The position numbers and the translations under genes were made by a program. Positions 1 through 7,837 of a stretch of DNA of 64,000 bases are shown here, piece after piece (the first letter of the stretch is position 1; every line of letters begins with the position of its first letter). Source of the stretch: Vreelandella alkaliphila (lineage in GTDB: Bacteria > Pseudomonadota > Gammaproteobacteria > Pseudomonadales > Halomonadaceae); assembly GCF_016107625.1 (NCBI RefSeq), contig NZ_JABASV010000010.1:62001-126000 (forward strand), in the 5' to 3' direction. Under the pieces are notes generated by a model. The model ran no database searches. It had not been told where the DNA came from and saw only the letters and a program-made list of their open reading frames with translations.

Positions 1-242
1 TTTCTGGCTTAGTGATCGCACTACCGCTCATGTGGTTACTACCATTGAATCCGCTACAGACAGCCGTGCTACTGGTATTTGCTGCACTGCCGCCTGCGGT
101 ATTGAACTACTTAGTGGCCGAGCAGTATAAACTGGCACCTCAGAAAGTCGCTTCGTTGGTGCTCATCGGCAATTTAGGGAGCTTAGTCGTTATGCCACTG
201 ACGTTAGCAGCAGCGTTCGCCTGGATTCAAGCGCCGCTTTAA
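1..242 (+). CDS. AEC family permease, C-terminal fragment
   Basis: The reading frame is open to the left edge of the window, so only the last ~80 residues are present. They form two to three hydrophobic segments: a proline-rich one near LMWLLPLNPLQTAVLL, one around the LPPAVLNYLVAEQY stretch, and a final helix ending AAAFAWIQAPL. The pattern of small residues, LNYLVAEQYKLAPQ, then LVLIGNLGSLVVMPL resembles the C-terminal helices of the auxin-efflux-carrier/malonate permease (AEC) family of inner-membrane carriers. Substrate cannot be told from this piece. The GTG at 12 is not the real start. It converges on the next gene. Confidence 0.6.
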   Translation, partial: SGLVIALPLMWLLPLNPLQTAVLLVFAALPPAVLNYLVAEQYKLAPQKVASLVLIGNLGSLVVMPLTLAAAFAWIQAPL

Positions 243-250
243 CAGCGGCG
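232..250. terminator. Possible hairpin between convergent genes
   Basis: A perfect 7-bp inverted repeat, CGCCGCT (232-238) and AGCGGCG (244-250), has the stop codon of the upstream permease in its loop. No clear T-run follows, so termination is only possible. Confidence 0.3.
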
Positions 251-265
251 GTAGTCAGCAACTGA

Positions 266-622
266 TTAAGACCGGTGGTGGTCGTCTTTCACTTCGTAAC
301 TACCTTCTATTGCGTCGTGCTGGCTCGTAGAGGTATCCCTGTAAGCATAACCGCCACCAACATCCTGAGCGTTGTCAGCGCGCATCTGCTCCATGCGTTT
401 TTTCATTTTATGGCGGACAAAGGGCATCATTGCCCAGCCAATGAGCAGGAAAAAAAGTCCGAGTACAACACCGACGATCATCAGTGCACCAAACGCTAAC
501 CACGTCAGTAGCAGTTTAATACTGCCCATCAGGCCGGTCGGCTGGGTCTGGGCTGCCCGAGCACGCCACTGGTTAGCAGCTTGCCACGCGGCATTGCGTT
601 GATCACGATTCATTTGCGGCAT
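266..622 (-). CDS. Hypothetical inner-membrane protein (118 aa)
   Basis: The family is not recognised. The start is placed at the second ATG (MPQMNRDQRN) because the first ATG, at 634, begins ATGGAGG, and that GGAGG lies five bases ahead of the second ATG as a good ribosome-binding site. The N-terminus is polar and basic (residues 1-35). A strongly hydrophobic stretch (about 36-72, LLLTWLAFGALMIVGVVLGLF then LLIGWAMMPF) should give one long or two short membrane helices. A basic segment FVRHKMKKRMEQMR follows, then a polar tail rich in D, H and S. It is transcribed convergently to the AEC gene and divergently from the BCCT gene. Function unknown. Confidence 0.65.
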   Translation of the reverse strand: MPQMNRDQRNAAWQAANQWRARAAQTQPTGLMGSIKLLLTWLAFGALMIVGVVLGLFFLLIGWAMMPFVRHKMKKRMEQMRADNAQDVGGGYAYRDTSTSQHDAIEGSYEVKDDHHRS

Positions 623-850
623 GAAAGCCTCCATCGTTCATATGCGTTCCATTGGAACACAGGCTGGGTATCAAGTTCCTGCTCAGAGTTAACATTTCTT
701 CATTCTGGCCGTGAAGCAGTTTTGTACGAATATGTTAGGTTAAAAATCATGCCGTTTAATGTTCAGTACAAGATCTGGATTTCAAAAAAACTGCATTTAT
801 CGGTACATTTTACGCTGTTACACACAATGCTCATTTAACAGGATGGTTAT

Positions 851-2476
851 ATGGCAAATCATGGCGGTAAGTCGGTATTTGTCGCCTCTGCGGTGATTAT
901 ATTCGGCTTGGTTGTTATTGGCGCTGCATTCCCAGAAGGCTTTGGTAATGCAGCCCAAGCAGCGCTCACATCAATTACGGAACTGTTTGGCTGGTTCTAC
1001 TTATTTTCAGTGTTTGGCTTTGTAGTTTTTCTGGTTGGCTTAGCATTGAGTAAGTATGGAAAAGTGCGCCTTGGCCCTCAGGACAGTACGCCCAGCTACA
1101 GTTTTTTCTCGTGGATTAGCATGCTGCTGGCGGCTGGGTTCGGCGTTGGGCTGGTGTTCTACGGTATGGCTGAACCAATGACGCACTATATCAACCCTCC
1201 CTATGGTGACGTGCCTGCTGAAACTGACGCTGCTGCGCGCTATGCAATCCAATACAGTTACTTTAACTGGGGCATCCACCAGTGGGCAGCATTTTCTGTT
1301 GTGGGCTTAATTATTGCCTACTTTCAATTTCGGAAAGGGCAAGCAGGGCTGGTGTCTTCAGTACTCTCTTCAGTGACGGCTAAGCATCCCCGGGTCCGTC
1401 CTTACGCATCATGGCTAGATGTTTTTGCTGTGGTCGCCACCGTTATGGGGGTTGCCACCTCGCTTGGCTTAGGTGTGCTGCAAATGAACGGTGGGCTTAA
1501 TGCGGTGTTTGGTTTGCCGGAAAATGGCTTTTGGCAGTTTGTCATTCTGTTTGTCATGTTTTGTGCTTACATGGCATCGACATGGTCAGGCTTGGATAAA
1601 GGCATTAAGCGGTTATCAAACCTAAACATGATTTTATGTATTGGCTTGATGCTCTACGTATTAATCACCGGCCCTACTATTGCTATTTTAGAGACTATTA
1701 CCCTGGGTCTTGGCGATTACCTGCAAAACTTTATCGGTATGAGCCTACGTATTTCGCCCTATAGCGATAATGAATGGGCGAGTAGCTGGACCATTTTTTA
1801 TTGGGCATGGGTCATTGCCTGGTCGCCGTTTGTGGGTACCTTTGTGGCGCGTGTTTCCCGCGGCCGCACGATCAAAGAGTATGTCTTTGGTGTGTTGTTT
1901 GTGCCACCCCTATTAGCCTGTTTATGGATAGGTGTTTTTGGCGGTGCCGCGCTTAATTTGGAAATGTCGAGCAGTGATGCTGGATTGGCTGCCGCCACTG
2001 AAGCCAATATTACCGTAGCGTTGTTTGAGATGTTCGAGCTGATGCCCTTTACCGGTGCATTATCGGTAGTTGCTATGTTGCTCATCTTCATTTTCCTGGT
2101 GACGTCGGCAGATTCTGCTTCCTACATCGTGGCGCAAATGACCGACAATGGCTCCATCAATCCGCCACTTTATAAGCGTATTATTTGGGGAGTATTGATC
2201 GCCGCCATTTGTTTAACACTGATTGTGGCGGGTGGACTTTCTGGCCTGCAGTCAGCGGCGGTGCTTTCGGCATTACCGTTTACCTTTATTTTGTATATGA
2301 TGATTGTAGTGCTGGTTCGTGAGCTGCGTGTTGACCGTAAGGCGATGCTAACGCAGCTATATCGTCGCCACGGGGAAACGCCGGTTGGTGCTGATGCATT
2401 TGAAGCTGAGCAGTTAGGCGAGGAAGAACGCCTACGCCGTGCTCCAAGTGTCGTCAATCGCCGCATTAATAGTTAA
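851..2476 (+). CDS. BCCT family betaine/choline/carnitine transporter
   Basis: Secondary transporter of the betaine-choline-carnitine family (541 aa, usual length, about 12 membrane helices), expected to import a trimethylammonium compatible solute or related substrate with Na+ or H+ during osmotic stress. Visible family marks are the glycine-rich helix GFGVGLVFYGMAEP at about residues 96-110, and the signature around residue 313-339 (WTIFYWAWVIAWSPF then VGTFVARVSRGR) with its Trp-rich substrate cage. An AGGA ribosome-binding site lies eight bases before ATG 851. The C-terminal tail is charged and short, so osmosensing as in BetP is not evident. A 48-aa membrane ORF follows closely. The exact substrate (betaine, choline, ectoine or a sulfonium) cannot be decided from sequence. 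Confidence 0.93.
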   Translation: MANHGGKSVFVASAVIIFGLVVIGAAFPEGFGNAAQAALTSITELFGWFYLFSVFGFVVFLVGLALSKYGKVRLGPQDSTPSYSFFSWISMLLAAGFGVGLVFYGMAEPMTHYINPPYGDVPAETDAAARYAIQYSYFNWGIHQWAAFSVVGLIIAYFQFRKGQAGLVSSVLSSVTAKHPRVRPYASWLDVFAVVATVMGVATSLGLGVLQMNGGLNAVFGLPENGFWQFVILFVMFCAYMASTWSGLDKGIKRLSNLNMILCIGLMLYVLITGPTIAILETITLGLGDYLQNFIGMSLRISPYSDNEWASSWTIFYWAWVIAWSPFVGTFVARVSRGRTIKEYVFGVLFVPPLLACLWIGVFGGAALNLEMSSSDAGLAAATEANITVALFEMFELMPFTGALSVVAMLLIFIFLVTSADSASYIVAQMTDNGSINPPLYKRIIWGVLIAAICLTLIVAGGLSGLQSAAVLSALPFTFILYMMIVVLVRELRVDRKAMLTQLYRRHGETPVGADAFEAEQLGEEERLRRAPSVVNRRINS

Positions 2477-2523
2477 ATTATTCGCTGATTTATGGGGAAT
2501 GCACACATGGATAAGGCGTGCTG

Positions 2524-2670
2524 ATGGCCCGGCAAGGACACCACGGCGCCACGCGAAAACAGCCCAAAAGGGACGTTTTTGATCGCTGGCTGGATCGCCT
2601 CGTCACCATCGCTGTTATAACAGCGATGGTGGTGGGTATTGCGGCAGTGGTAGCGCACTGGTTGCTATGA
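2524..2670 (+). CDS. Small single-helix membrane protein behind BCCT gene (48 aa)
   Basis: An ATG at 2524 with AAGG seven bases upstream opens a 48-codon frame. Residues 1-26 are basic and polar (MARQGHHGATRKQPKRDV, then FDRWLDRL). Residues 27-48 form one hydrophobic helix (VTIAVITAMVVGIAAVVAHWLL), so an inner-membrane protein with cytoplasmic N-terminus is predicted. It lies 47 bp after the BCCT gene and ends before a good terminator, so co-transcription is likely. A five-codon frame (ATG 2507, MDKAC, stop 2522-2524) overlaps its start by one base. The layout suggests an accessory peptide of the transporter, but this is inference only; no family was recognised. Confidence 0.55.
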   Translation: MARQGHHGATRKQPKRDVFDRWLDRLVTIAVITAMVVGIAAVVAHWLL

Positions 2671-2714
2671 ATCAGAACGCCAAGGATGGCAAAAGCAATA
2701 ATGTTCAGCGTTTC

Positions 2715-2745
2715 ACGCTCGGCTATGCCGAGCGTTTGCTTTTTT
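2715..2745 (+). terminator. Rho-independent terminator after BCCT/small ORF
   Basis: A 9-bp stem, ACGCTCGGC (2715-2723) and GCCGAGCGT (2727-2735), with loop TAT, is followed by TTGCTTTTTT. Confidence 0.85.
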
Positions 2746-2863
2746 AAGGTCCCGTCTGCGGTTAAGCCGCTTTACTGAATAATCACCTGCCCTATTATCG
2801 TCATGAATTAGCTGTCCTTAATAGGGTAATGACGCTACTACACACTTTTTTGAGAGAGCCTGC

Positions 2864-4213
2864 ATGCTGCCTGCTAACCCCGCCAAGGTTGCTCCCACCT
2901 ACGCATCGCGACGTGAAATATTTGGTTGGGCAATGTTTGACTTTGCCAACCAGGCTTACACCTTGCTCATCATCACGGTCGTGTTTGGAGAACTGTTCAC
3001 GACGGTAATCGTAGGTGATCGAGGTGATGGCTTTCGCCTAGCGAATTTTTTGTGGAGTCTCGCGCTAGCATTGAGCTATCTAATGGTCGTATTAACTGCC
3101 CCGCTCTGCGGTGCCGTAATGGATTATCGAGCAGAAAAAAAGCGCTTTTTATTGATCAGTTATCTCGCCACTGTGGCGACAACCGCCATGCTTTACTTTG
3201 TCGAGCCTGGTTACGTAGTCGCGGGACTGCTGTTAATTATACTTTCAAACTATGCTTACTCGATGGGCGAGTCGTTTATTGCCGCTTTTTTACCGGAGTT
3301 AGGCCCCCCTAATGCGCTGGGTAAAATTTCTGGGTTTGGCTGGGCGCTTGGCTATATTGGTGGCCTCTTTGCCGCTGGTTTTACGCTGATGGTGCTAGGG
3401 GAGGCGACCGCCGATAACTTTGAGCGCATACGTTGGGTAGGTCCTTTTGCGGCTGGCTTTTTCTTAGTAGCGGCGCTTCCCACCTTCCTATGGATGAAAG
3501 AGCGAGGTATGCCTCAACCCCATGCTGTTTCCTATCGACGTATTGCTTTACAGCGTGTTCGCTCAACATTTACTGAGCTGCGCTACTTTAAAGACTTAAC
3601 TGTCTTTTTAGTGTCGCTGTTATTCTCAATGGCAGGTGTCTACATCATTATTGCGTTTGCTTTTATTTATGGCGCTCAGGTGATTGGTTGGGATGAGAGC
3701 GTGCGCAATATTATGTTTATTATTGTTCAAATAACGGCAGCGGCAGGCGCATTGGGCTTTGGTTTTTTACAGGATAAATTGGGCGCCAAGCGCACGTATC
3801 AAATGACACTAGCGTTGTGGGTCATCGCTATTGTATCGATATGGGCGACGCCAGAGCTGACTGACTGGGTTAACAGCCATTACGCCGTGCAGTGGCAAGC
3901 ACAGTACGTTTTTCTGGTGGTCGGCTGTCTGGCGGGTCTTAGTCTAGGGTCTAGCCAATCAGCTAGCCGAGCGCTGGTCGGCGTATTTTCACCACTGGAG
4001 AAGTCAGCTGAATTTTTTGGCTTCTGGGGGCTCGCCAACAAATTGGCAGGCGTATTCGGCATTGTCATGCTGGGCATTTTGCAAACGTTAATTGGTTTGC
4101 AAGCGTCTATCCTATTATGTGTAGCACTGTTTGTTATCGCGATGTTGATATGCGCTGGCGTGAATGAACAGCGTGGGCGTGATGCTGCACTTGCCTGGAA
4201 AAGGAGCGCTTAG
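2864..4213 (+). CDS. MFS transporter, UMF1/Atg22-like family
   Basis: A 449-aa major-facilitator carrier with about 12 hydrophobic helices. The N-terminal motif FGWAMFDFANQAYTLLII with TVVFGELFTT is characteristic of the bacterial UMF1 group related to yeast Atg22 vacuolar effluxers. The charged loop DYRAEKKR between helices 2 and 3 stands at the usual MFS motif-A position. GAGAG lies before ATG 2864. The substrate is unknown; relatives are proposed to export amino acids or small solutes. The protease gene starts 15 bp downstream, so the two are probably co-transcribed. Confidence 0.85.
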   Translation: MLPANPAKVAPTYASRREIFGWAMFDFANQAYTLLIITVVFGELFTTVIVGDRGDGFRLANFLWSLALALSYLMVVLTAPLCGAVMDYRAEKKRFLLISYLATVATTAMLYFVEPGYVVAGLLLIILSNYAYSMGESFIAAFLPELGPPNALGKISGFGWALGYIGGLFAAGFTLMVLGEATADNFERIRWVGPFAAGFFLVAALPTFLWMKERGMPQPHAVSYRRIALQRVRSTFTELRYFKDLTVFLVSLLFSMAGVYIIIAFAFIYGAQVIGWDESVRNIMFIIVQITAAAGALGFGFLQDKLGAKRTYQMTLALWVIAIVSIWATPELTDWVNSHYAVQWQAQYVFLVVGCLAGLSLGSSQSASRALVGVFSPLEKSAEFFGFWGLANKLAGVFGIVMLGILQTLIGLQASILLCVALFVIAMLICAGVNEQRGRDAALAWKRSA

Positions 4214-4227
4214 TTCGGAGGTGGCGT

Positions 4228-4743
4228 ATGAAAACCCTCGCTACGCAACGAGGTGGTATTGTCATAATGCTACTCTTTTGGGTGCTGCTATTGGCTGCTG
4301 GCACATGGCTGTTGGATGGTGGTTTCGAGAAGGTAATGACGCCGAATGCCCATGTGATGTACGCCTCCGCCGATGACGGATCTGTCAATTTGACGCGTAA
4401 TCGTGCTGGCCATTTTGAAGCACCTGGGAAAATTAACGGGAAGCCGGTGACCTTTTTGTTAGATACCGGGGCGACTTATGTTGCAGTACCGCGCAATTTA
4501 GCTAGCGAGTTGGGGCTAAAGCCGGGACGCAGTGCTTGGTTTAACACCGCGAATGGTCGCGCAGAGGGCACGTTGACACAGCTAGATGAAGTTGTGTTAG
4601 GCAACATACGTATGAATGGCGTGCAAGGGTCTATAAGCCCTGGTATGGAAAACGATACCGTACTACTTGGCATGAGTTTTCTTAATTTATTGGTGATTGA
4701 AATACGTGGCGGGGAAATGGTGCTGAGCCTGCCTGCGGAGTGA
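4228..4743 (+). CDS. Membrane-anchored retropepsin-like aspartic protease (clan AA)
   Basis: The 171-aa protein has an N-terminal membrane anchor (residues ~10-30, IVIMLLFWVLLLAAGTWLL) and a single retropepsin-like domain. The catalytic motif is FLLDTGATYVAVPRNLA (Asp-Thr-Gly at about residue 77), and a second hydrophobic-hydrophobic-Gly motif comes near VLLGMSFLNLL. The size and layout match the TIGR02281 family of bacterial clan AA proteases, which would act as dimers, probably in the periplasm. The substrate is unknown. CGGAGG sits seven bases before ATG 4228. It closely follows the MFS gene. Confidence 0.85.
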   Translation: MKTLATQRGGIVIMLLFWVLLLAAGTWLLDGGFEKVMTPNAHVMYASADDGSVNLTRNRAGHFEAPGKINGKPVTFLLDTGATYVAVPRNLASELGLKPGRSAWFNTANGRAEGTLTQLDEVVLGNIRMNGVQGSISPGMENDTVLLGMSFLNLLVIEIRGGEMVLSLPAE

Positions 4744-4815
4744 ATGTTACTTGTCTGCATCGAAGCAGTGTGCTTAGCTAAAAATTCATGGAAGCAAACA
4801 CGCTAAGGAGTAGTT

Positions 4816-4995
4816 ATGGGTATTGAAGTAGGTGGACTGCTAGGGCTTATCTGGCTCATCATTGTTGTCTGGGCCATTGTTAAAGTTGCTAAGAGTTCAG
4901 CCGGTGGGCTGGCAAAGCTGTTATGGATCTTGGCACTATTATTTTTCCCGTTAGTTGGACTGATCGCGTGGTTTCTATTTGGCCCTAAAGGGTAG
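4816..4995 (+). CDS. Small PLDc_N-type membrane protein (59 aa)
   Basis: This 59-codon gene has AAGGAG six bases before its ATG. It encodes two hydrophobic helices (about 6-24 and 33-53) and ends FPLVGLIAWFLFGPKG. The pattern of a first helix, a short basic loop, then WILALLFFPLVGLIAW-LFG is typical of the phospholipase D nuclease N-terminal (PLDc_N) small membrane domain, which is also found at the N-terminus of cardiolipin synthases. No catalytic part is present. Role unknown; it may be a stand-alone membrane peptide. A terminator follows. Confidence 0.75.
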   Translation: MGIEVGGLLGLIWLIIVVWAIVKVAKSSAGGLAKLLWILALLFFPLVGLIAWFLFGPKG

Positions 4996-5021
4996 CGGGC
5001 AACACACTATTTCTAAAAAAT

Positions 5022-5055
5022 AAAAGGCGGGCCACCTCTGTGGTCTGCCTTTTTA
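5022..5055. terminator. Bidirectional rho-independent terminator
   Basis: A stem of about 14 bp (5022-5035 with 5040-5053) including two G-U pairs and loop CTCT is flanked by A4 on the left and T5 on the right. It can therefore serve the + strand gene before it and the minus-strand 40-aa gene after it. Confidence 0.8.
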
Positions 5056-5112
5056 GTAATCTAGCGATCGGGTTACCTAAGCGTCGTGAAGCGGCTAATA
5101 GCGTGAACCGTT

Positions 5113-5235
5113 TTATTCTCTTGGTGGCGCTTTGTAATGCCCAGGAATCGTCAGCTTCTCTCCATTAGGCAGATCGCGCACTTGAGTGGGTACGTAAACG
5201 CGCTTGATAACACTTTTTGTTTTGCTGTTTCCCAT
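5113..5235 (-). CDS. Small hypothetical protein (40 aa)
   Basis: A 40-codon gene with a strong GGAGG seven bases upstream of its ATG at 5235. The protein is basic and soluble: it begins MGNSKTKSVIKRVYVPTQ and ends IPGHYKAPPRE. No signal peptide or membrane helix is visible. It is transcribed divergently from the response-regulator gene (230 bp apart) and converges on the PLDc_N gene, with a shared terminator between. The family is not recognised; the strong ribosome-binding site and the clean ORF between a promoter region and a terminator support it as real. Confidence 0.6.
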   Translation of the reverse strand: MGNSKTKSVIKRVYVPTQVRDLPNGEKLTIPGHYKAPPRE

Positions 5236-5464
5236 AATGTCCTCCTTCTGCCAGATTATCGACAGTTAGCGAAGTCACATTAGCGTTTGGCGGTGCGAGA
5301 ATCAAGGTGTCTAGCAGGCAAACCATTACATAGGGTATGGGGAAAGAAGTAAGGGGGGCAGGCGTTTGAACGGTTTTGAGGTATCCTGGAAGATATTGCA
5401 ACCTGCGGTTACATAGGGTGAGCGGGTGATAACACAAACTGCCTAAGCGGAGTGAATATAAAGG

Positions 5465-6223
5465 ATGGTAGACCACTTGGAACAGCAATTTCAGGCGCTT
5501 GGGGCTCAAGACGCCGCCACACTTGGCTATCCCGATCAAGATCATGTGTTGATTATTGAAGATGACCAGCGCTTGGCAGAGCTGACCCGCGAATATCTGG
5601 AGGCAAATGGCTTTCAAGTGACGCTAGAGGCGGATGGTGCAAAAGGCGTGGATCGTATTTTAACACTTCAGCCTGACCTGGTGATTTTGGACTTAATGTT
5701 ACCAGGCGAGGATGGTTTGGCTATCTGCCGTCGTGTTAGGCCCAACTTTGCTGGTCCTATCATGATGCTGACGGCCCGCACTGATGATCTTGACCAGGTG
5801 CTGGGTTTGGAAATGGGGGCCGATGACTATGTTCCAAAACCGGTTCAACCCCGCGTCCTATTAGCACGTATGCGTGCGTTACTTCGTCGTGCCGATGCAC
5901 CAGCGCCTGGTGGTGAGATGCGCCTGCGCTTTGAAAATCTAGAGATAGATAACGCAACACGTGAAGCCTGGCTTTCCGGCGAGCGTATTGATCTCACCAG
6001 CGCGGAGTTTGATCTGCTGTGGCTGTTGGCGAGCAACGCAGGGCGTGTATTAACCAGAGAAGAAATTTTTAATGAGCTGCGTGGCATTAAATACGATGGA
6101 CAGGATCGTTCAATTGATGTGCGGGTCTCGCGTATTCGTCCCAAGGTAGGCGACGACCCTAACCAACCGCACCGGATAAAAACAGTGCGGAGCAAAGGCT
6201 ATCTTTTTGTCAAAGACAGTTAA
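5465..6223 (+). CDS. rstA: OmpR-family response regulator, RstA-like
   Basis: A 252-aa DNA-binding response regulator. The receiver domain (about 27-145) has the acidic pocket E32/D33/D34, phospho-acceptor D76 in DLVILDLMLPG, T103 and K125 (DDYVPKP). A winged-helix Trans_reg_C domain follows at about 155-250, ending RIKTVRSKGYLFV. The N-terminal ~26 residues are an extension compared with most OmpR proteins, so a later start is possible, but GTG or ATG alternatives are poor and AAAGG lies just before ATG 5465. It is followed after 18 bp by its sensor kinase. Similarity pattern and pairing suggest the RstAB group; the regulon is unknown here. Confidence 0.85.
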   Translation: MVDHLEQQFQALGAQDAATLGYPDQDHVLIIEDDQRLAELTREYLEANGFQVTLEADGAKGVDRILTLQPDLVILDLMLPGEDGLAICRRVRPNFAGPIMMLTARTDDLDQVLGLEMGADDYVPKPVQPRVLLARMRALLRRADAPAPGGEMRLRFENLEIDNATREAWLSGERIDLTSAEFDLLWLLASNAGRVLTREEIFNELRGIKYDGQDRSIDVRVSRIRPKVGDDPNQPHRIKTVRSKGYLFVKDS

Positions 6224-6241
6224 CTAACAGAGGTTAACCGC

Positions 6242-7837
6242 ATGCGGCGAGTGCTGGGCCACGGTTCTTTTTTAAGGTTTTATCTTCTGCTAGGGCTAGC
6301 ACTATGCGTGGTATTTTTTATTGCATTGGGCGGGCGTTCTTTTATCGAGCAGATTCGTCGTGAAGATTATCGTGAACAGCTCGCCGCATTGCCTATGTCG
6401 CTAATGACGCAGCAGTTAGCGTCAAGTCCGGTGGCTGAAAGAGAAGCCATGCTTGCTCGCTTCTCGGAACGGCTGGGTATGCAGCTCTCACTTAAGCGCA
6501 TTGAGAGTGTGGGGCTTAACTACTTTGAACAAGCTCGTATTGAGCGAGGCACGGTATTAGTTGCCGAAGAGCCCTGGCGGTTACGGCAACGCATACCCAA
6601 CGATGAGTGGATGCTGGAAGCAACGTTCGCCGTCTGGAGCGAGCGTCAGTGGCAGGGCAGCATGATACTACTCGGAGAGTGGCTTGCTAGCATGCCTCAT
6701 GAGGCGAGGGCCGATGCCATCGCCTTGCTAGACGCGGGTAGCTGGCCACTTGTCCTGCTTTCAACGCCGCCCTCTGACCTTACTCCAGAACAGCAATTTC
6801 AACTCGCTCAGGGAGGCGTGCTGACTCGGCTAGTGTCGGATAAGCTCTCACTGATGCTGCTTTACCGGGTGCCTGGTGATAATCAGTGGTTGCAAGCGGG
6901 GCCGACCTCTCGTGGTGATACGCTGCCGGTTAATTTGCACCTACCTTTGTTGGTAGGCTTGATGGTGGTGCTTAGCCTGATTATTTACTTAATTATGCGC
7001 AGCATTGAAGCGCGTATGGCGCGTTTAGAGCTTGCTGCGACTAGAATCGCCAGCGGGCGCTTAGAAACCCGGGTGAAAGTGGAAAGCGGAGACTTTTTAG
7101 GTCGCCTGGGCATGGCATTCAATGGGATGGCGAATCAAGTTCAGAGCTTGCTAAGAGGCCAGCAAGAGATGATTCGCGCGGTCTCTCATGAATTACGCAC
7201 GCCAGTTGCCCGTATACGGTTTGCGGTGCAAATGGTCGAAGATATGACCGACCAACCTGCGATTCGCCGTCAGCTTCAGGGTATTGATGCTGATATTTCT
7301 GAACTAGATGAATTGGTAGACGAAATTCTCACCTATGCCCGCTTGGGGGGGGAGTCGATCAATGGCGTTGAATTAGAAATGGCGTTGGTTGAGTGCCGAG
7401 CAATGGCTGAGCGAGTCATCGACACGCTGTCACCGTTGCACCAAAGCCTATCGTTAACGCTGGATGGTAGTGCTGAAGTTGAGCTGTACGCCGAACCCCG
7501 CTATTTACAACGAGCGTTGCAGAACCTTGTTAGCAATGCCTGTCGCTATGGCAAGTCGCAAGTAGTGATTCGCCTATGGGATGAGCCTCACCTTGTACGT
7601 ATTGATATTGAGGATGATGGGCCCGGCATACCACCCGAGGCGCGTAGTGATATCTTCAAGCCGTTTGCCAGGCTTGACGACAGTCGAGCACGTAGCTCTG
7701 GGGGCTACGGGCTAGGCTTATCCATTGTGCAAAAAATTATGGCAGGCCATGGCGGTAGCGTCACTGTTGATACCAGTCCTACATTGGGCGGCGCGCGCTT
7801 TACGCTGCTGATTCCTCGTCGCGAGTTGCCGGTTTAA
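6242..7837 (+). CDS. rstB: Sensor histidine kinase, RstB-like
   Basis: A 531-aa membrane kinase with a first helix at ~10-30, a large periplasmic domain (~31-235) and a second helix at ~236-254. HAMP follows (~255-305), then HisKA with phospho-acceptor H316 in VSHELRTPVARIRF. The HATPase_c domain has N box NLVSNACRYG, G1 DDGPGIPPE and G2 GGYGLGLSIV. The cytoplasmic half is very RstB-like (LTYARL, GGARF near the C-terminus). The periplasmic domain is about 100 residues longer than I remember for E. coli RstB. Its 3' end overlaps the 3' end of metR on the other strand by 38 bp. Confidence 0.85.
   Translation: MRRVLGHGSFLRFYLLLGLALCVVFFIALGGRSFIEQIRREDYREQLAALPMSLMTQQLASSPVAEREAMLARFSERLGMQLSLKRIESVGLNYFEQARIERGTVLVAEEPWRLRQRIPNDEWMLEATFAVWSERQWQGSMILLGEWLASMPHEARADAIALLDAGSWPLVLLSTPPSDLTPEQQFQLAQGGVLTRLVSDKLSLMLLYRVPGDNQWLQAGPTSRGDTLPVNLHLPLLVGLMVVLSLIIYLIMRSIEARMARLELAATRIASGRLETRVKVESGDFLGRLGMAFNGMANQVQSLLRGQQEMIRAVSHELRTPVARIRFAVQMVEDMTDQPAIRRQLQGIDADISELDELVDEILTYARLGGESINGVELEMALVECRAMAERVIDTLSPLHQSLSLTLDGSAEVELYAEPRYLQRALQNLVSNACRYGKSQVVIRLWDEPHLVRIDIEDDGPGIPPEARSDIFKPFARLDDSRARSSGGYGLGLSIVQKIMAGHGGSVTVDTSPTLGGARFTLLIPRRELPV

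Noticed and set aside
5165-5617. 150-codon minus-strand frame
   Set aside because: It runs antisense into the response-regulator gene and over the 40-aa gene, with biased, low-quality composition and no ribosome-binding site.
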